Shown: positions 14,399 to 23,549 of the stretch, in pieces
How the letters are laid out: every line of letters begins with the position of its first letter
Position numbering within the stretch: position 1 is the first letter of the stretch
NCBI GenBank assembly: GCA_947072565.1
Contig: CAMTIM010000034.1
Span: 1 to 42,212, forward strand
Length of the DNA: 42,212 bases
Reading direction: 5' to 3'
Origin: an uncultured Peptostreptococcaceae bacterium
GTDB lineage: Bacteria; Bacillota; Clostridia; Peptostreptococcales; Peptostreptococcaceae
The notes under the pieces: generated by a model
What the model saw: only the letters and a program-made list of their open reading frames with translations
Database searches by the model: none
Told to the model about the DNA's origin: nothing
Position numbers and translations under genes: made by a program

Positions 14399-15610
14399 AT
14401 GCAACCTTATGAATTTTTAAAGATAAAAGAAGATGTTAAGTTAAACTTAAGATTTAGAAAAATAGAAAATGAAAAGAATTATATTAATAAAATTGATATA
14501 TTACAAAATAATTTTTATATAAAACCACAAGTGATAAGAGGCAATTCTGATATAAATTTTAATGATATTTATAAAATAGAAAATGAAAGTAAAATAAAAG
14601 TAAAAAGAATAGAGAATAAAAGCATTGGTATATTTGATAAATATAATTTAAAAATAGAAAAAGTAAAAAAAATAGAATTTGAATATAATACATTTACTAA
14701 TTGTAAATTCAATAATATAGAATTTTATAATTGTATATTTTATGGAAATATATTTTCTAAATGTATTTTTAAAAATGTGAAATTTATTAATTGCAACTTT
14801 TATAATGAAAAAGAATGTATATTTATATTAAATGATAATGCTATATTAATTGATTGTGAGTTTAAAAATTGTAATATGCAAAATAGTATATTTGAAAATG
14901 TAGATTTACATAACGTAAAGTTTGAACATACAAATTTGAAAGATGCTATATTAAAAAATATATATATTAAAGATATGTGTATTACAGATTGTGATTGTAG
15001 ATCTTTTAAAGTTATAGATTTAGAGGTAGAAAAATTTTCATTTGAAGACAATTATTTAACTAAATTTGATGAATATACTTTTATAGATAAAATTATAGTT
15101 GATAAAAAATATAAAAAAAGTTATGCAAAAGCATCTAAGGTTTACAAAGGTATTGCTTCAAAATTTGAAGCTAATAACTTATTAAATAATGCTGGAGAAT
15201 ATTATTATATATCAAAATGCATGGAATATAAGTCTTTAAGAGGATTTGATAAAGTTAAATCAGCTATATTCTGGTTACTTTGTGGGTATGGAGAGAGACC
15301 TACTTTTGCACTTATAACTTCTTTGGAAATTGTTATGATGTTTGCAATAATATATATGATAACGGGATTGAGTGTGGGAGAGTATACAATAAATTATAAA
15401 GTGATTTTATCCCAGGAAATTTTATTTGAAAATTTAAATACATACTTTATGCAGTCGCTATATTTTAGTATAGTTACATTTACTACTGTTGGATATGGAG
15501 ATATAACTCCGATTGATTACAGTATATTGTTGTCTGGAATAGAGATGTTACTTGGAGTAACTATGGTTGGAATTTGGACAGCTACTCTGGCTAGAAAGAT
15601 AACAAGATAA
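14399..15610 (+). CDS. Pentapeptide-repeat potassium channel (2TM)
   Basis: A 403-residue membrane protein. Residues ~75-220 are degenerate pentapeptide repeats, with a central aromatic/Leu every five residues (FTNCKFNNIEFYNCIFYGN, then FKNCNMQNSIFENVDLHNV and similar), which fold as a right-handed beta-helix. A helical linker follows (ASKVYKGIASKFEANNLLNNAGEYYY). The C-terminus has TM1 (~SLEIVMMFAIIYMITGLS), a pore loop with the K+ filter TTVGYGD (~361-367), and TM2 (SILLSGIEMLLGVTMVGIWTATLA). The filter makes potassium selectivity very likely. The repeat domain would lie in the cytoplasm as a sensor or anchor; its ligand is unknown. Base composition matches its neighbours. Confidence 0.88.
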   Translation: MQPYEFLKIKEDVKLNLRFRKIENEKNYINKIDILQNNFYIKPQVIRGNSDINFNDIYKIENESKIKVKRIENKSIGIFDKYNLKIEKVKKIEFEYNTFTNCKFNNIEFYNCIFYGNIFSKCIFKNVKFINCNFYNEKECIFILNDNAILIDCEFKNCNMQNSIFENVDLHNVKFEHTNLKDAILKNIYIKDMCITDCDCRSFKVIDLEVEKFSFEDNYLTKFDEYTFIDKIIVDKKYKKSYAKASKVYKGIASKFEANNLLNNAGEYYYISKCMEYKSLRGFDKVKSAIFWLLCGYGERPTFALITSLEIVMMFAIIYMITGLSVGEYTINYKVILSQEILFENLNTYFMQSLYFSIVTFTTVGYGDITPIDYSILLSGIEMLLGVTMVGIWTATLARKITR

Positions 15611-15615
15611 ACAAA

Positions 15616-15654
15616 ACATCCCTTAATTAAAAAGGAATTTACATTAAGGGATGT
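15616..15654. terminator. Terminator between channel and response regulator genes
   Basis: ACATCCCTTAAT (15616-15627) pairs with ATTAAGGGATGT (15643-15654), followed by CTTTATTTATT. It lies between convergent genes. Confidence 0.78.
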
Positions 15655-15663
15655 CTTTATTTA

Positions 15664-16314
15664 TTATAATTCTAATCTATATCCTATTTTGAAGACTGTC
15701 TTTATACAATCCTCTAAATCTAGTTTTTCTCTTAACCGTCCGACGTGTATATCAACAGTCCTAGTTCCACCTAGGTAGTCGTAATTCCATACTTTTTGAA
15801 GTATCAAATCTCTGCTTAATGCTATATTTTTGTTACTTATAAACATCATAAGCAAATCATACTCTTTAGCGGTTAAATCTATTATAGAATTATCTTTTTT
15901 TACAATATGTTCATCAGTGAAAATTTCAATATTTTTTATTTTTAAAGTTTTATCGTTAGTACCATATCTTCTTAAAACTGCTTCGATTCTAGCAATTAGC
16001 TCAATTGTTTCAAATGGTTTGGTTATGTAATCATCACCACCTAGCCTTAATCCCCGTACCTTATCATCAGTAGATGTTTTAGCTGTTAAAAATATTAAAG
16101 GAATTCTTTTATCCTTAATAAGGTTAGCCAATGTAAATCCATCTATTTTAGGGATCATTACATCTAAAAGGATTAAATCTATTTTTTCATTTTCGATAAT
16201 TTCTTTTGCTAATTCTCCATCTTCTGCTTCTAAAACTTCATACCCAATCATTTTTAAATTTATAGAAATGAGGTATCTAATTGATTCTTCATCTTCCACT
16301 AATAATATTTTCAT
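15664..16314 (-). CDS. OmpR-family response regulator
   Basis: A 216-residue regulator. The receiver opens MKILLVEDEESIRYL with the acidic triad, then LILLDVMIPKIDG (phospho-acceptor Asp), FLTAKTS and DYITKPF (conserved Lys). The C-terminal winged helix ends NYDYLGGTRTVDIHVGRLREKL...VFKIGYRL. A TTG at 16323 is in frame, but the ATG at 16314 has better spacing from AGGAG. The start overlaps the upstream 226-residue gene by 26 bases, so the genes are coupled. It is the last gene of the asnB-kinase-PepSY-regulator operon. A cognate pair with the kinase at 16966 is very likely. Confidence 0.92.
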   Translation of the reverse strand: MKILLVEDEESIRYLISINLKMIGYEVLEAEDGELAKEIIENEKIDLILLDVMIPKIDGFTLANLIKDKRIPLIFLTAKTSTDDKVRGLRLGGDDYITKPFETIELIARIEAVLRRYGTNDKTLKIKNIEIFTDEHIVKKDNSIIDLTAKEYDLLMMFISNKNIALSRDLILQKVWNYDYLGGTRTVDIHVGRLREKLDLEDCIKTVFKIGYRLEL

Positions 16315-16969
16315 AACCTTCAACTCCTATTAATGATGGTGTAAGCAATACATATTTATATATTTGTTTTGTTTTTTTGTGAATAATAATGCATATACAA
16401 TTCTTTTTATCTTTAGATAAATATCTATATTCTTGATAATTTTGACCATATATATTGGTATAAGTTGTATGTATTGACTTGTATTTACTTATGTCAATAT
16501 CTAAAAAATTAAATAACGATACTGTAGCTTTAGTAAATTCATCTTTAGTTAGATTAGGTAAAGATGGATTTTGGGGTTTGTTGTTTATATAAGATTCAAA
16601 CATAATAAGTTTTCCTGTGTGAGAATCTATAGCTAAAGTATATACATTAGAAGTAGTCCTATTAATTAGACTTATATTCCATAAAAATAGATTGTCTGTA
16701 GCCTCTTCAAGAGAAATAGATTTTAATTCAAAAGTATATTCTAATCTCAATACGTCTGATAGAAAATTATTTGCTAATTTTAAAGCTCTTTCTCTTGAAA
16801 TCATTTTGGTTTCGTCTTCATTTCTAGCTTGTGTAAAATTTTTGAGTTTATATTGTGAATATAAAACATCATCGCTAAATGATTTATACTTATGCAAATA
16901 TATAAATACAAAACCAATTATTATTAAAATAATTATAGAGATATTTATTTTGAGTTTAGAAAAATTCAT
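16289..16969 (-). CDS. Membrane-anchored PepSY-like protein between kinase and regulator
   Basis: A 226-residue protein with one N-terminal membrane anchor (~8-26, ISIIILIIIGFVFIYL) and an extracellular remainder. Residues ~55-125 resemble a PepSY/YpeB-type module (ISRERALKLANNFLSDV..., then FLWNISLINRTTSNVYTLAIDSHTGKLIMFE). A second similar segment may follow (TKDEFTKATVSLFNFLDID...). Its ATG overlaps the kinase stop by ATGA, and its end overlaps the regulator start, so all three are made together. A PepSY-like accessory protein between a sensor kinase and its regulator suggests it tunes sensing, but no direct motif shows that. Confidence 0.7.
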   Translation of the reverse strand: MNFSKLKINISIIILIIIGFVFIYLHKYKSFSDDVLYSQYKLKNFTQARNEDETKMISRERALKLANNFLSDVLRLEYTFELKSISLEEATDNLFLWNISLINRTTSNVYTLAIDSHTGKLIMFESYINNKPQNPSLPNLTKDEFTKATVSLFNFLDIDISKYKSIHTTYTNIYGQNYQEYRYLSKDKKNCICIIIHKKTKQIYKYVLLTPSLIGVEGYENIISGR

Positions 16970-18411
16970 TTATTAAAGGCTCCTTTTGAAATATCTATTG
17001 TTACAGTTGTTCCAAATTTAAGCTTGCTATCTATATTGAATGTTATATTCAATCTATCACATATTTGATTGCATATAGATAATCCTAATCCTAATCCATT
17101 TTTCTTTCTATCCCTAGATTTATCAACCATATAAAATGGTTGTTTAATTTTATCTAAGTCTGAAGCGGGTACTCCTTCTCCAAAGTCTGTTATTTGTAAT
17201 TGGTCAAGATCATTCAATTTAATTTTTATTATTCCTTTAAAATGAGAAGCTTTTATAGCATTTTCAAGTATATTTATAATTAATATAGACATTAAATCCC
17301 AATTAGATACAAAAATATAATTACTTACATCTATTTGTAAATCTATACTTTTTTCTTTTAATCTAACATCTAAAGAATTAGATACAAACATAATCAAATC
17401 ATTCAATTGAATATTTTCAAAATCTAATTCATCTTGCTTTAATAGTGTCAATCTTAACAGTGAAGAATTTAAACTAGCTAGTCTCTTGCTTTCAGAATGA
17501 ATATATTGCAAACATTTTAGTTTTACATCTTCATCAATATTAGCATTTAATAAAAGTTCTGAATAACCGATAATAGATGTTATAGGTGTTTTAATTTCAT
17601 GATTTAGATTATCTATAAATTTTTGTTTGTCAGAATTCATAGCATCTAGTTTATCAATGTTGTTTTGTAATGATTCTACCATAGTATTAAAATTATTGGC
17701 TAATACACCGAATTCATCATTAGATATTTTATCTATTCTTTTAGAATAATCTCCATTTGCTATTGAAATACTAGTATCACTTAAAGTTTCAATAGGTTTT
17801 GTAAGTTGCCTAGAAATATAGTACATGCATATAGCTAGCAAAGTACTAAAAATTATATCTACCGTAATAAATAATTTATAACTATTTATCCTCTGAGTAT
17901 ATAGTGAAGTTATATTTTTTGACAAAACTAACTTGAATTCATATTTTGATAGATTCACTGATTTACTAATGAAAAGGATTTTTTTATTTTTGATATTTCG
18001 GATTATAAATTTTTTATCGTCTACGTTTGAATTAATAACTTCAGTTCTACTATTTACATTAAACCTATTATTAAACACAGATGTAATAAAATTATTATAT
18101 TTATCAAAGATCTCTATATTTAAGAAATTAATGTTATCTGGATTAATTGAACTTTTTAATGCAATAGACAACCAATCAGTGAGAATTTTTTTTGTATCAA
18201 AATAGGCATAATCATATTTATCAAATTCTTTATACTTATCAAAATTGAAATATATTCCGGATATTATATTTTCATATTCATTCATTGCAGAAAAAATTTC
18301 ATTATCTATGTTATCTTTGTGCATACCTTCAATAAGTAAAATAGATGCACTATTAAAAATAACAATGCATAAAATTACTGATGATATAAATATTTTTTTC
18401 CAAAATTTCAT
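16966..18411 (-). CDS. Membrane sensor histidine kinase (HAMP-HisKA-HATPase)
   Basis: A 481-residue kinase with TM1 (~1-27), an extracellular sensor of ~140 residues, and TM2 (~170-195, FITVDIIFSTLLAICMYYI). HAMP follows (RQLTKPIETLSDTSISIANGDYSKRI), then HisKA with LNHEIKTPITSIIGYSELLL, N-box ILENAIKAS, G1 DFGEGVP, and GLGLGLSICNQI. The 18450 TTG is in frame, but the ATG at 18411 has AAAGGA upstream and gives a proper TM1. The extracellular domain shows no family I recognise. The gene follows asnB by 25 bases and precedes the PepSY-like gene, with which it overlaps by four bases. Probably signals to the regulator at 15664-16314 in response to an envelope cue. Confidence 0.92.
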   Translation of the reverse strand: MKFWKKIFISSVILCIVIFNSASILLIEGMHKDNIDNEIFSAMNEYENIISGIYFNFDKYKEFDKYDYAYFDTKKILTDWLSIALKSSINPDNINFLNIEIFDKYNNFITSVFNNRFNVNSRTEVINSNVDDKKFIIRNIKNKKILFISKSVNLSKYEFKLVLSKNITSLYTQRINSYKLFITVDIIFSTLLAICMYYISRQLTKPIETLSDTSISIANGDYSKRIDKISNDEFGVLANNFNTMVESLQNNIDKLDAMNSDKQKFIDNLNHEIKTPITSIIGYSELLLNANIDEDVKLKCLQYIHSESKRLASLNSSLLRLTLLKQDELDFENIQLNDLIMFVSNSLDVRLKEKSIDLQIDVSNYIFVSNWDLMSILIINILENAIKASHFKGIIKIKLNDLDQLQITDFGEGVPASDLDKIKQPFYMVDKSRDRKKNGLGLGLSICNQICDRLNITFNIDSKLKFGTTVTIDISKGAFNK

Positions 18412-18436
18412 TATTAATATTCCTTTACTAAAAAAT

Positions 18437-20269
18437 TTAAATTTCTTCAATAAAAAATTTCTTGTACCATACTAAAAATACATATATTGTATATATTTTT
18501 CGAGCATTATTTATTTTACCATTATAGTGGTTTTCAAGTAAATTTATTAAGTCAATTTTGTTGAAAAATTCAGAAGTATAATCACTATTAAAAACATTTC
18601 TAACCATTTTATAGTATTTTTCTTCTTGTAGCCATAACCTTATAGGAACGGGGAATCCTTTTTTTGCACGTTTAGCCCATTCTTCTGGAAGATTTTTTCT
18701 AGCAGCTTCTCTTAGTGCAAATTTGGTAGTTTTATTATTTACTTTATATATAGTAGGTATAGATTCTCCAACTTTCATAACTTCTTTATCTAAAAATGGA
18801 ACTCTTAATTCTAAAGAATGTGCCATACTCATCTTGTCTGCTTTTAGTAATATATCTCCTTGTAGCCATAATTTTAAATCTAAGTACTGCTTTTTAGTTA
18901 TATCATCTTGATTTTTAACTTTATCATATATAGGACCTGTTATTTCTTTTATTGATTTAGATTTTGCATATTGTGGTGTTAAAATTTTTATAGCTTCATT
19001 TTCTTCAAATATTAGTGCTTGGCCTATAAAATAGTCTTCCACCTTGCTACCACCTTTTATAATTGTAGTTCGTCCTTTGAAATTAGGAAGTTTTCTAGCC
19101 ATATTAGCTGCAGTTTTTCTAAAAATATAAGGTACTTTTTTATATTTTTTTATAATATCATCATCATCATACCATTCATATCCGCCAAATATTTCATCAG
19201 CGCCTTCACCAGATAAAACAACAGTTACATGTTCTCTTGCCAATTTAGATAAAAAATATAAGGGAAGAGAAGATGGATTAGATTGTGGTTCATCCATATG
19301 GTATTGTATTTCTGATAAATTATCAAAACACTCATCAGCTGTTATTATTTTTTGTATATTTTCTATATTTAAAGAATCTGACAATTCTTTTGCAAGACTT
19401 GATTCGTTAAATGAATCTTGTTCAAATCCTACAGAAAATGATTTTTGTGGTAATAGGTTAGCAACTATATAACTAGAATCTACACCACCTGATAAAAATG
19501 CTCCTACAGGAACTTCACTATCTTTGTGAAGTTCTACTGATTCTTTTAAAACATTTTCTATATCATTTACACTTTGCTTTAAAGATATATTCTTTTGATC
19601 AAAAGTTATATCAAAATATTGATTAGTAGATAAAATTCCGTTTTTAAATGTAATGTAGTGACCTGGTTGGAGTTTAAATACTCCCTTGAAGAATGTTTCC
19701 TCTAATACAGAGTATTGAAATGTTAAATAAGGTTTTAAAGCATCTTTATTAACTTCTTTTTTGAAGTTAGGATGTTTTAAGAAACTTTTTATTTCTGAAC
19801 CAAATATTAATCCGTTGTCATTAGTTTTGTAGTAGTAAAGTGGTTTAATACCAAAATGATCTCTTGCTGCAAATATATTTTTATTGAATATATCATATAT
19901 TACAAAAGCAAACATTCCTCTTAATTTATTAACCATTTCTTCACCAAATTCTTCGTAACAGTGAACTAGTACTTCACTATCTGTATTAGTTTTAAAAATA
20001 TGACCTTTATCTATTAATTCACATCTTAATTCCTTATAGTTATATATTTCTCCATTAAATACTAGTGCTAAGCTATTATCTTCGTTGAATAAAGGTTGGA
20101 GTCCATTATCTACACCTATTATGCTTAATCTTCTAAATCCTAGAGCTATATTATTATCTATAAATTCACCTATTTGGTCTGGTCCTCTATGTATTATAGT
20201 ATCAAGCATATTGCTAAGTACTTCTTTTTTATTTAAAGTGTTGTCTAAAAATCCTACAAATCCACACAT
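18437..20269 (-). CDS. asnB: Glutamine-hydrolysing asparagine synthetase family
   Basis: A 610-residue class II glutamine amidotransferase plus ATP-pyrophosphatase. The start is set by chemistry: the ATG at 20269 gives MCGFVGFL, so Cys2 becomes the N-terminal nucleophile; an ATG at 20293 would bury it. The N-terminal glutaminase shows IIHRGPDQIG and LVFNGEIYNY. The synthetase has the PP-loop FLSGGVDSSYI and LSGEGADEIFGGYEW. Besides making Asn from Asp, family members in Bacillus subtilis and Clostridioides difficile amidate meso-diaminopimelate in peptidoglycan precursors. Being first gene of an operon with a sensor kinase and regulator favours a cell-wall role here, but that is inference. 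Confidence 0.92.
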   Translation of the reverse strand: MCGFVGFLDNTLNKKEVLSNMLDTIIHRGPDQIGEFIDNNIALGFRRLSIIGVDNGLQPLFNEDNSLALVFNGEIYNYKELRCELIDKGHIFKTNTDSEVLVHCYEEFGEEMVNKLRGMFAFVIYDIFNKNIFAARDHFGIKPLYYYKTNDNGLIFGSEIKSFLKHPNFKKEVNKDALKPYLTFQYSVLEETFFKGVFKLQPGHYITFKNGILSTNQYFDITFDQKNISLKQSVNDIENVLKESVELHKDSEVPVGAFLSGGVDSSYIVANLLPQKSFSVGFEQDSFNESSLAKELSDSLNIENIQKIITADECFDNLSEIQYHMDEPQSNPSSLPLYFLSKLAREHVTVVLSGEGADEIFGGYEWYDDDDIIKKYKKVPYIFRKTAANMARKLPNFKGRTTIIKGGSKVEDYFIGQALIFEENEAIKILTPQYAKSKSIKEITGPIYDKVKNQDDITKKQYLDLKLWLQGDILLKADKMSMAHSLELRVPFLDKEVMKVGESIPTIYKVNNKTTKFALREAARKNLPEEWAKRAKKGFPVPIRLWLQEEKYYKMVRNVFNSDYTSEFFNKIDLINLLENHYNGKINNARKIYTIYVFLVWYKKFFIEEI

Positions 20270-20346
20270 AATTATTTCCTTCTTTCGTTTCATTATATTT
20301 CGTAATTACATAATATAAAAATAATGTTTCAATAATTTATTCAACT

Positions 20347-20363
20347 TGTAAAGTTTTTGTAAA
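20347..20363. promoter_or_regulatory. WalR/PhoB-like direct repeat upstream of asnB
   Basis: TGTAAA (20347-20352), five bases, TGTAAA (20358-20363): two hexamers with an 11-base period, matching the WalR box TGTWAH-N5-TGTWAH and the general OmpR-family half-site spacing. It lies ~80-95 bp upstream of the asnB start codon, within the 145-bp leader where a promoter must be. The operon's own regulator or WalR could bind. On the minus strand a loose promoter (TTGAAA...TGTAAT) lies just downstream. Confidence 0.5.
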
Positions 20364-20414
20364 ATTTTAAAAAATAATCATGAATTTCGTAAAAATAATA
20401 ATATTTAGATTTAT

Positions 20415-20450
20415 AAATAAAGAGCCCATCAATAGATGTGCTCTTTATTT
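20415..20450 (-). terminator. Terminator of the HAD phosphatase gene
   Basis: AAATAAAGAGC (20415-20425) pairs with GCTCTTTATTT (20440-20450), with CATC/GATG pairing inside the loop. In the minus direction it is followed by T-rich sequence. Confidence 0.75.
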
Positions 20451-20468
20451 TATTAATTATTAAATAAA

Positions 20469-21281
20469 TTATTTGTTTAATATAAACTTATTTATAACAT
20501 GAGCAACCCCGTGCTCATTATTAGTTTTAGTTATATAATTAGAAATTCCTTTTATACTATCTCTAGCATTTCCCATAGCAACTCCAAGCCCTGCTAATTT
20601 TATCATGTGTTGATCATTTTCTTCGTCACCCACAGCGATAGTACTTTCTATAGGCATATTTATATTATTACATAATGCTTGTAGTGCAGTCCCTTTGTTT
20701 GCAGCTTTGTTTAAAAATTCTAAGAAGAAAGGAGCTGATCTAACTACTGTGTAATTATCATATATTTCTTTAGGAAGGAAATCCAATACTTCTTGTAATT
20801 TTTCTGGTTCATCTATAATCATTATCTTGCAAAATGTTATGCTATCATCTATTTCGTTTTCATTTTTATAAACTACAGGGATTTTATTTATCTCTGCTTC
20901 GTATAGAGTATATTTACTAGGTTCAATATGTGGAGTTATAACATTTGTTGGTGTATTTATATGAACTTTAGTATTAAGTTCTTTTACAATGCTATATATA
21001 GTTTTAAAATCAGCATGACTCATTTCGATATTAGAAATTACCTTTTTACTTTTTACTTCTTGAACGACTGCCCCGTTAAAACATATAACATAATCACCAT
21101 CATCAACAAGATTTAACTCTTCTAAAAGAGGAGTAACTCCTGGTAAAGGTCTTCCTGTTGATAAAACCACTTTTGCACCATTTCTCTTTGCTTCTTGAAT
21201 AGAGTTAAAAACAGGCTCTGTTATTTTTTTTTCACTATTTAATAAAGTACCATCGATATCTAAAGCTATTAATTTATACAT
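20469..21281 (-). CDS. Cof-type HAD phosphatase
   Basis: A 270-residue HAD hydrolase of the IIB (Cof/YidA) subfamily. Motif I is ALDIDGTLLNS (nucleophile Asp plus acid/base Asp), motif II VVLSTGRP, motif III the lysine in LNKAANKG, motif IV VGDEENDQHMIKLAG. The C2B cap lies between motifs II and III. Such enzymes dephosphorylate sugar phosphates, flavin nucleotides or similar in the cytoplasm; the substrate is not readable from sequence. The start has GGGAGG. It is monocistronic, terminating at 20415-20450, and separate from asnB. Confidence 0.9.
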   Translation of the reverse strand: MYKLIALDIDGTLLNSEKKITEPVFNSIQEAKRNGAKVVLSTGRPLPGVTPLLEELNLVDDGDYVICFNGAVVQEVKSKKVISNIEMSHADFKTIYSIVKELNTKVHINTPTNVITPHIEPSKYTLYEAEINKIPVVYKNENEIDDSITFCKIMIIDEPEKLQEVLDFLPKEIYDNYTVVRSAPFFLEFLNKAANKGTALQALCNNINMPIESTIAVGDEENDQHMIKLAGLGVAMGNARDSIKGISNYITKTNNEHGVAHVINKFILNK

Positions 21282-21447
21282 AAAAAACCTCCCGATAATA
21301 TTAAAATTTAAGACTGATACAATTATATCAATATATCCTAAATTAATAAACTAAAATAAATAAAGCAATGGTTAGCTTATGTGAAAATAATAAGATTTCT
21401 TAAGTATAAAATGGCTATTTTAAGGATAAAGAATGTCAAAAAAAATG

Positions 21448-21456
21448 TGGTATAAT
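21448..21456 (+). promoter_or_regulatory. Extended -10 promoter of the M3 peptidase gene
   Basis: TGGTATAAT gives a perfect TATAAT (21451-21456) with the TG extension. No good -35 is visible, as is common for extended -10 promoters. It lies ~95 nt ahead of the start codon, leaving an ~85-nt leader with no clear structure. Confidence 0.6.
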
Positions 21457-21552
21457 ATGGGTGAAACTAAAGTATCAAAGATATTGTATAAGACTACTTA
21501 TAATTGGTATATATAATAATACAATAAAAATGAAATAATTAAGGAGAATAAA

Positions 21553-23247
21553 ATGAAATTTTCAGAATTTAAATATGAAAGACCAAATTATGATCAAAAT
21601 AAAAAACAAATTTTAGAATTAGTTAAAAAGATAAAAGCATCTTGTAATTATAATGAGCAAAGAAAAAATATAGATGAACTTAATGAAATACGAAATAATA
21701 TAGAAACAATGTCTACATTATGTTCAATAAGAAATAGCATAAATACGCAAGATGAATTTTATGAAAAAGAAAAAGCTTATTGGGATGAATACTCTCCATT
21801 ATACGAAGAAATAAATTCAGATTTTTATCAAAGTATAGTAGATTCTAAATTTAAACAAGATATACAAAAAGATTTTGGAATGCAATTTATAAAAATAGCA
21901 CAGTATTCTCTGAAAGCTTTTGATAAAAATATAATAAAAGAACTTCAAGAAGAAAATAAGTTATGCTCAGAATATACTAAGTTACTAGCGTCTGCAAAAA
22001 TAGAATTTGAAGGTAAAGAAAGAAATTTATCTGGACTTGGAAAATTTATGCTGTCTAAAGATAGAGCCATGAGGATAGAAGCAAGTAAAGCTTATTACAG
22101 CTATTTCAAAATAAATGAAGATAAGTTTGATGATATATTTGATAAGCTTGTAAAACTAAGAGATAAAATAGCTAAAAAACTTGGCTTTGATAATTTTGTA
22201 GAACTTGGCTATATAAGAATGATGAGAACTGATTATAATGCAGATATGGTTAAAAACTTTAGAAAGCAAGTATTAGAATGTATAGTTCCAGTTGCAAGCG
22301 AGCTTTATGAAAGACAAGCTAAAAGGCTAGGGATAAATAAATTAACTTATGTAGATGAAAACTTTGAATTTGAAAGTGGAAATGCAACGCCTAAAGGAAA
22401 TTCAGATTACATAATTGAAAATGGTAAAAAAATGTATGGTGAATTATCAAAAGAAACTAAAGAGTTCTTTGAGTTTATGTTAGACAATGAACTTATGGAC
22501 CTAGTAACTAAAAAAGGAAAAGGGGCTGGTGGATATTGTACTTATATACCAGATTATCAAGCTCCATTTATATTTTCAAATTTTAATCAAACTGCTGATG
22601 ATATAGATGTATTAACTCATGAAGCAGGACATGCTTTTCAATTGTATATGTCTACATGGATTGATATGCCAGAAATAAATTTCCCAACTTATGAAAGCTG
22701 TGAAATTCATTCTATGAGTATGGAATTTATAACTTGGCCATGGATGGATTTATTCTTTAAAGAAGATACAGATAAATATAAATTCACTCATTTATCTTCA
22801 GCTATTAAATTTATTCCATATGGAATAGTTGTAGATGAATTCCAACACAAGATATATGAAAATCCTAATATGAGTAAAGATGAAAGAAAAAAAACATGGA
22901 CAGCGTTAGAAAAAAAATATTTACCTCATAAAGATTATGAAGGATGCGAGTTTTTAGAAAATGGTGGATGGTGGTTTAAACAAGGTCATATATTTAAAAA
23001 CCCATTTTATTATATAGATTACACATTGGCTCAAATATGTGCGTTACAATTTTGGAAAAGAATGAGAGAAAATAAAGAAGAAGGCTGGCAAAATTATTTA
23101 GATATATGTAAAGTTGGGGGAACTAAATCATTTTTAGAAATTGTAAACATAGGTAAATTAAAATCTCCATTTGAAGATGGGTGTGTAGAAAATGTTATAG
23201 ATGTTATAAAAACATGGTTAAAAGAAATTGATGATACAAAGTTATAA
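21553..23247 (+). CDS. M3-family oligoendopeptidase (PepF-like)
   Basis: A 564-residue thimet-type metallopeptidase. The zinc motif is HEAGH in DVLTHEAGHAFQLYMS, with the third-ligand glutamate downstream in FPTYESCEIHSMSME. Family members are cytoplasmic enzymes that degrade oligopeptides, supplying amino acids, which fits a peptide-fermenting organism. No signal peptide. AAGGAG precedes the ATG. It is a single gene with its own extended -10 promoter. Length is close to the M3 oligoendopeptidase norm. Confidence 0.9.
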   Translation: MKFSEFKYERPNYDQNKKQILELVKKIKASCNYNEQRKNIDELNEIRNNIETMSTLCSIRNSINTQDEFYEKEKAYWDEYSPLYEEINSDFYQSIVDSKFKQDIQKDFGMQFIKIAQYSLKAFDKNIIKELQEENKLCSEYTKLLASAKIEFEGKERNLSGLGKFMLSKDRAMRIEASKAYYSYFKINEDKFDDIFDKLVKLRDKIAKKLGFDNFVELGYIRMMRTDYNADMVKNFRKQVLECIVPVASELYERQAKRLGINKLTYVDENFEFESGNATPKGNSDYIIENGKKMYGELSKETKEFFEFMLDNELMDLVTKKGKGAGGYCTYIPDYQAPFIFSNFNQTADDIDVLTHEAGHAFQLYMSTWIDMPEINFPTYESCEIHSMSMEFITWPWMDLFFKEDTDKYKFTHLSSAIKFIPYGIVVDEFQHKIYENPNMSKDERKKTWTALEKKYLPHKDYEGCEFLENGGWWFKQGHIFKNPFYYIDYTLAQICALQFWKRMRENKEEGWQNYLDICKVGGTKSFLEIVNIGKLKSPFEDGCVENVIDVIKTWLKEIDDTKL

Positions 23248-23410
23248 ATTCTATTTTATAAAACGAAATAAATGGCTTTATTGACAAATTTTATAACTAA
23301 TAATAAGTCGAAAAAGATAATAAAATTTATTAAAAAACTTGTTGAAAGTGTTATAGAAAGATTATATACTTAACTTAAATAATATAGAAATAAAATATAA
23401 CAAAATTAAA

Positions 23411-23540
23411 TATCCGAGTGAAGGGCATGGGAGACAGCTTTTAATATAAAAGCGACCGAAGGGACAAATTTGATTAATTACCTAAATTAAATCAAGTGAA
23501 ATTCTCAGGTGAAAATACTATGTCTAGACGGACCTCTGAA
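23411..23540 (+). promoter_or_regulatory. Glycine riboswitch upstream of the grd operon
   Basis: The leader contains the glycine-aptamer signature: GGGAGAC, a small hairpin (AGCTTTT/AAAAGC), GCGACCGAAGGGACAAA, a second hairpin, ATTCTCAGG, AAAATAC, ATGTCT, and GACGGACCTCTGA. GGGCAT (23423-23428) pairs with ATGTCT (23519-23524) to close the outer helix. Only one aptamer is visible; 23248-23410 is AT-rich with no second copy. A terminator follows at once, so control is probably transcriptional and would link glycine level to glycine reductase. Confidence 0.85.
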
Positions 23541-23549
23541 AATAATATT

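Noticed and set aside
20270-20293. The longer asnB start at 20293
   Set aside because: It would place eight residues before MCGF and bury the catalytic cysteine, which must be residue 2.
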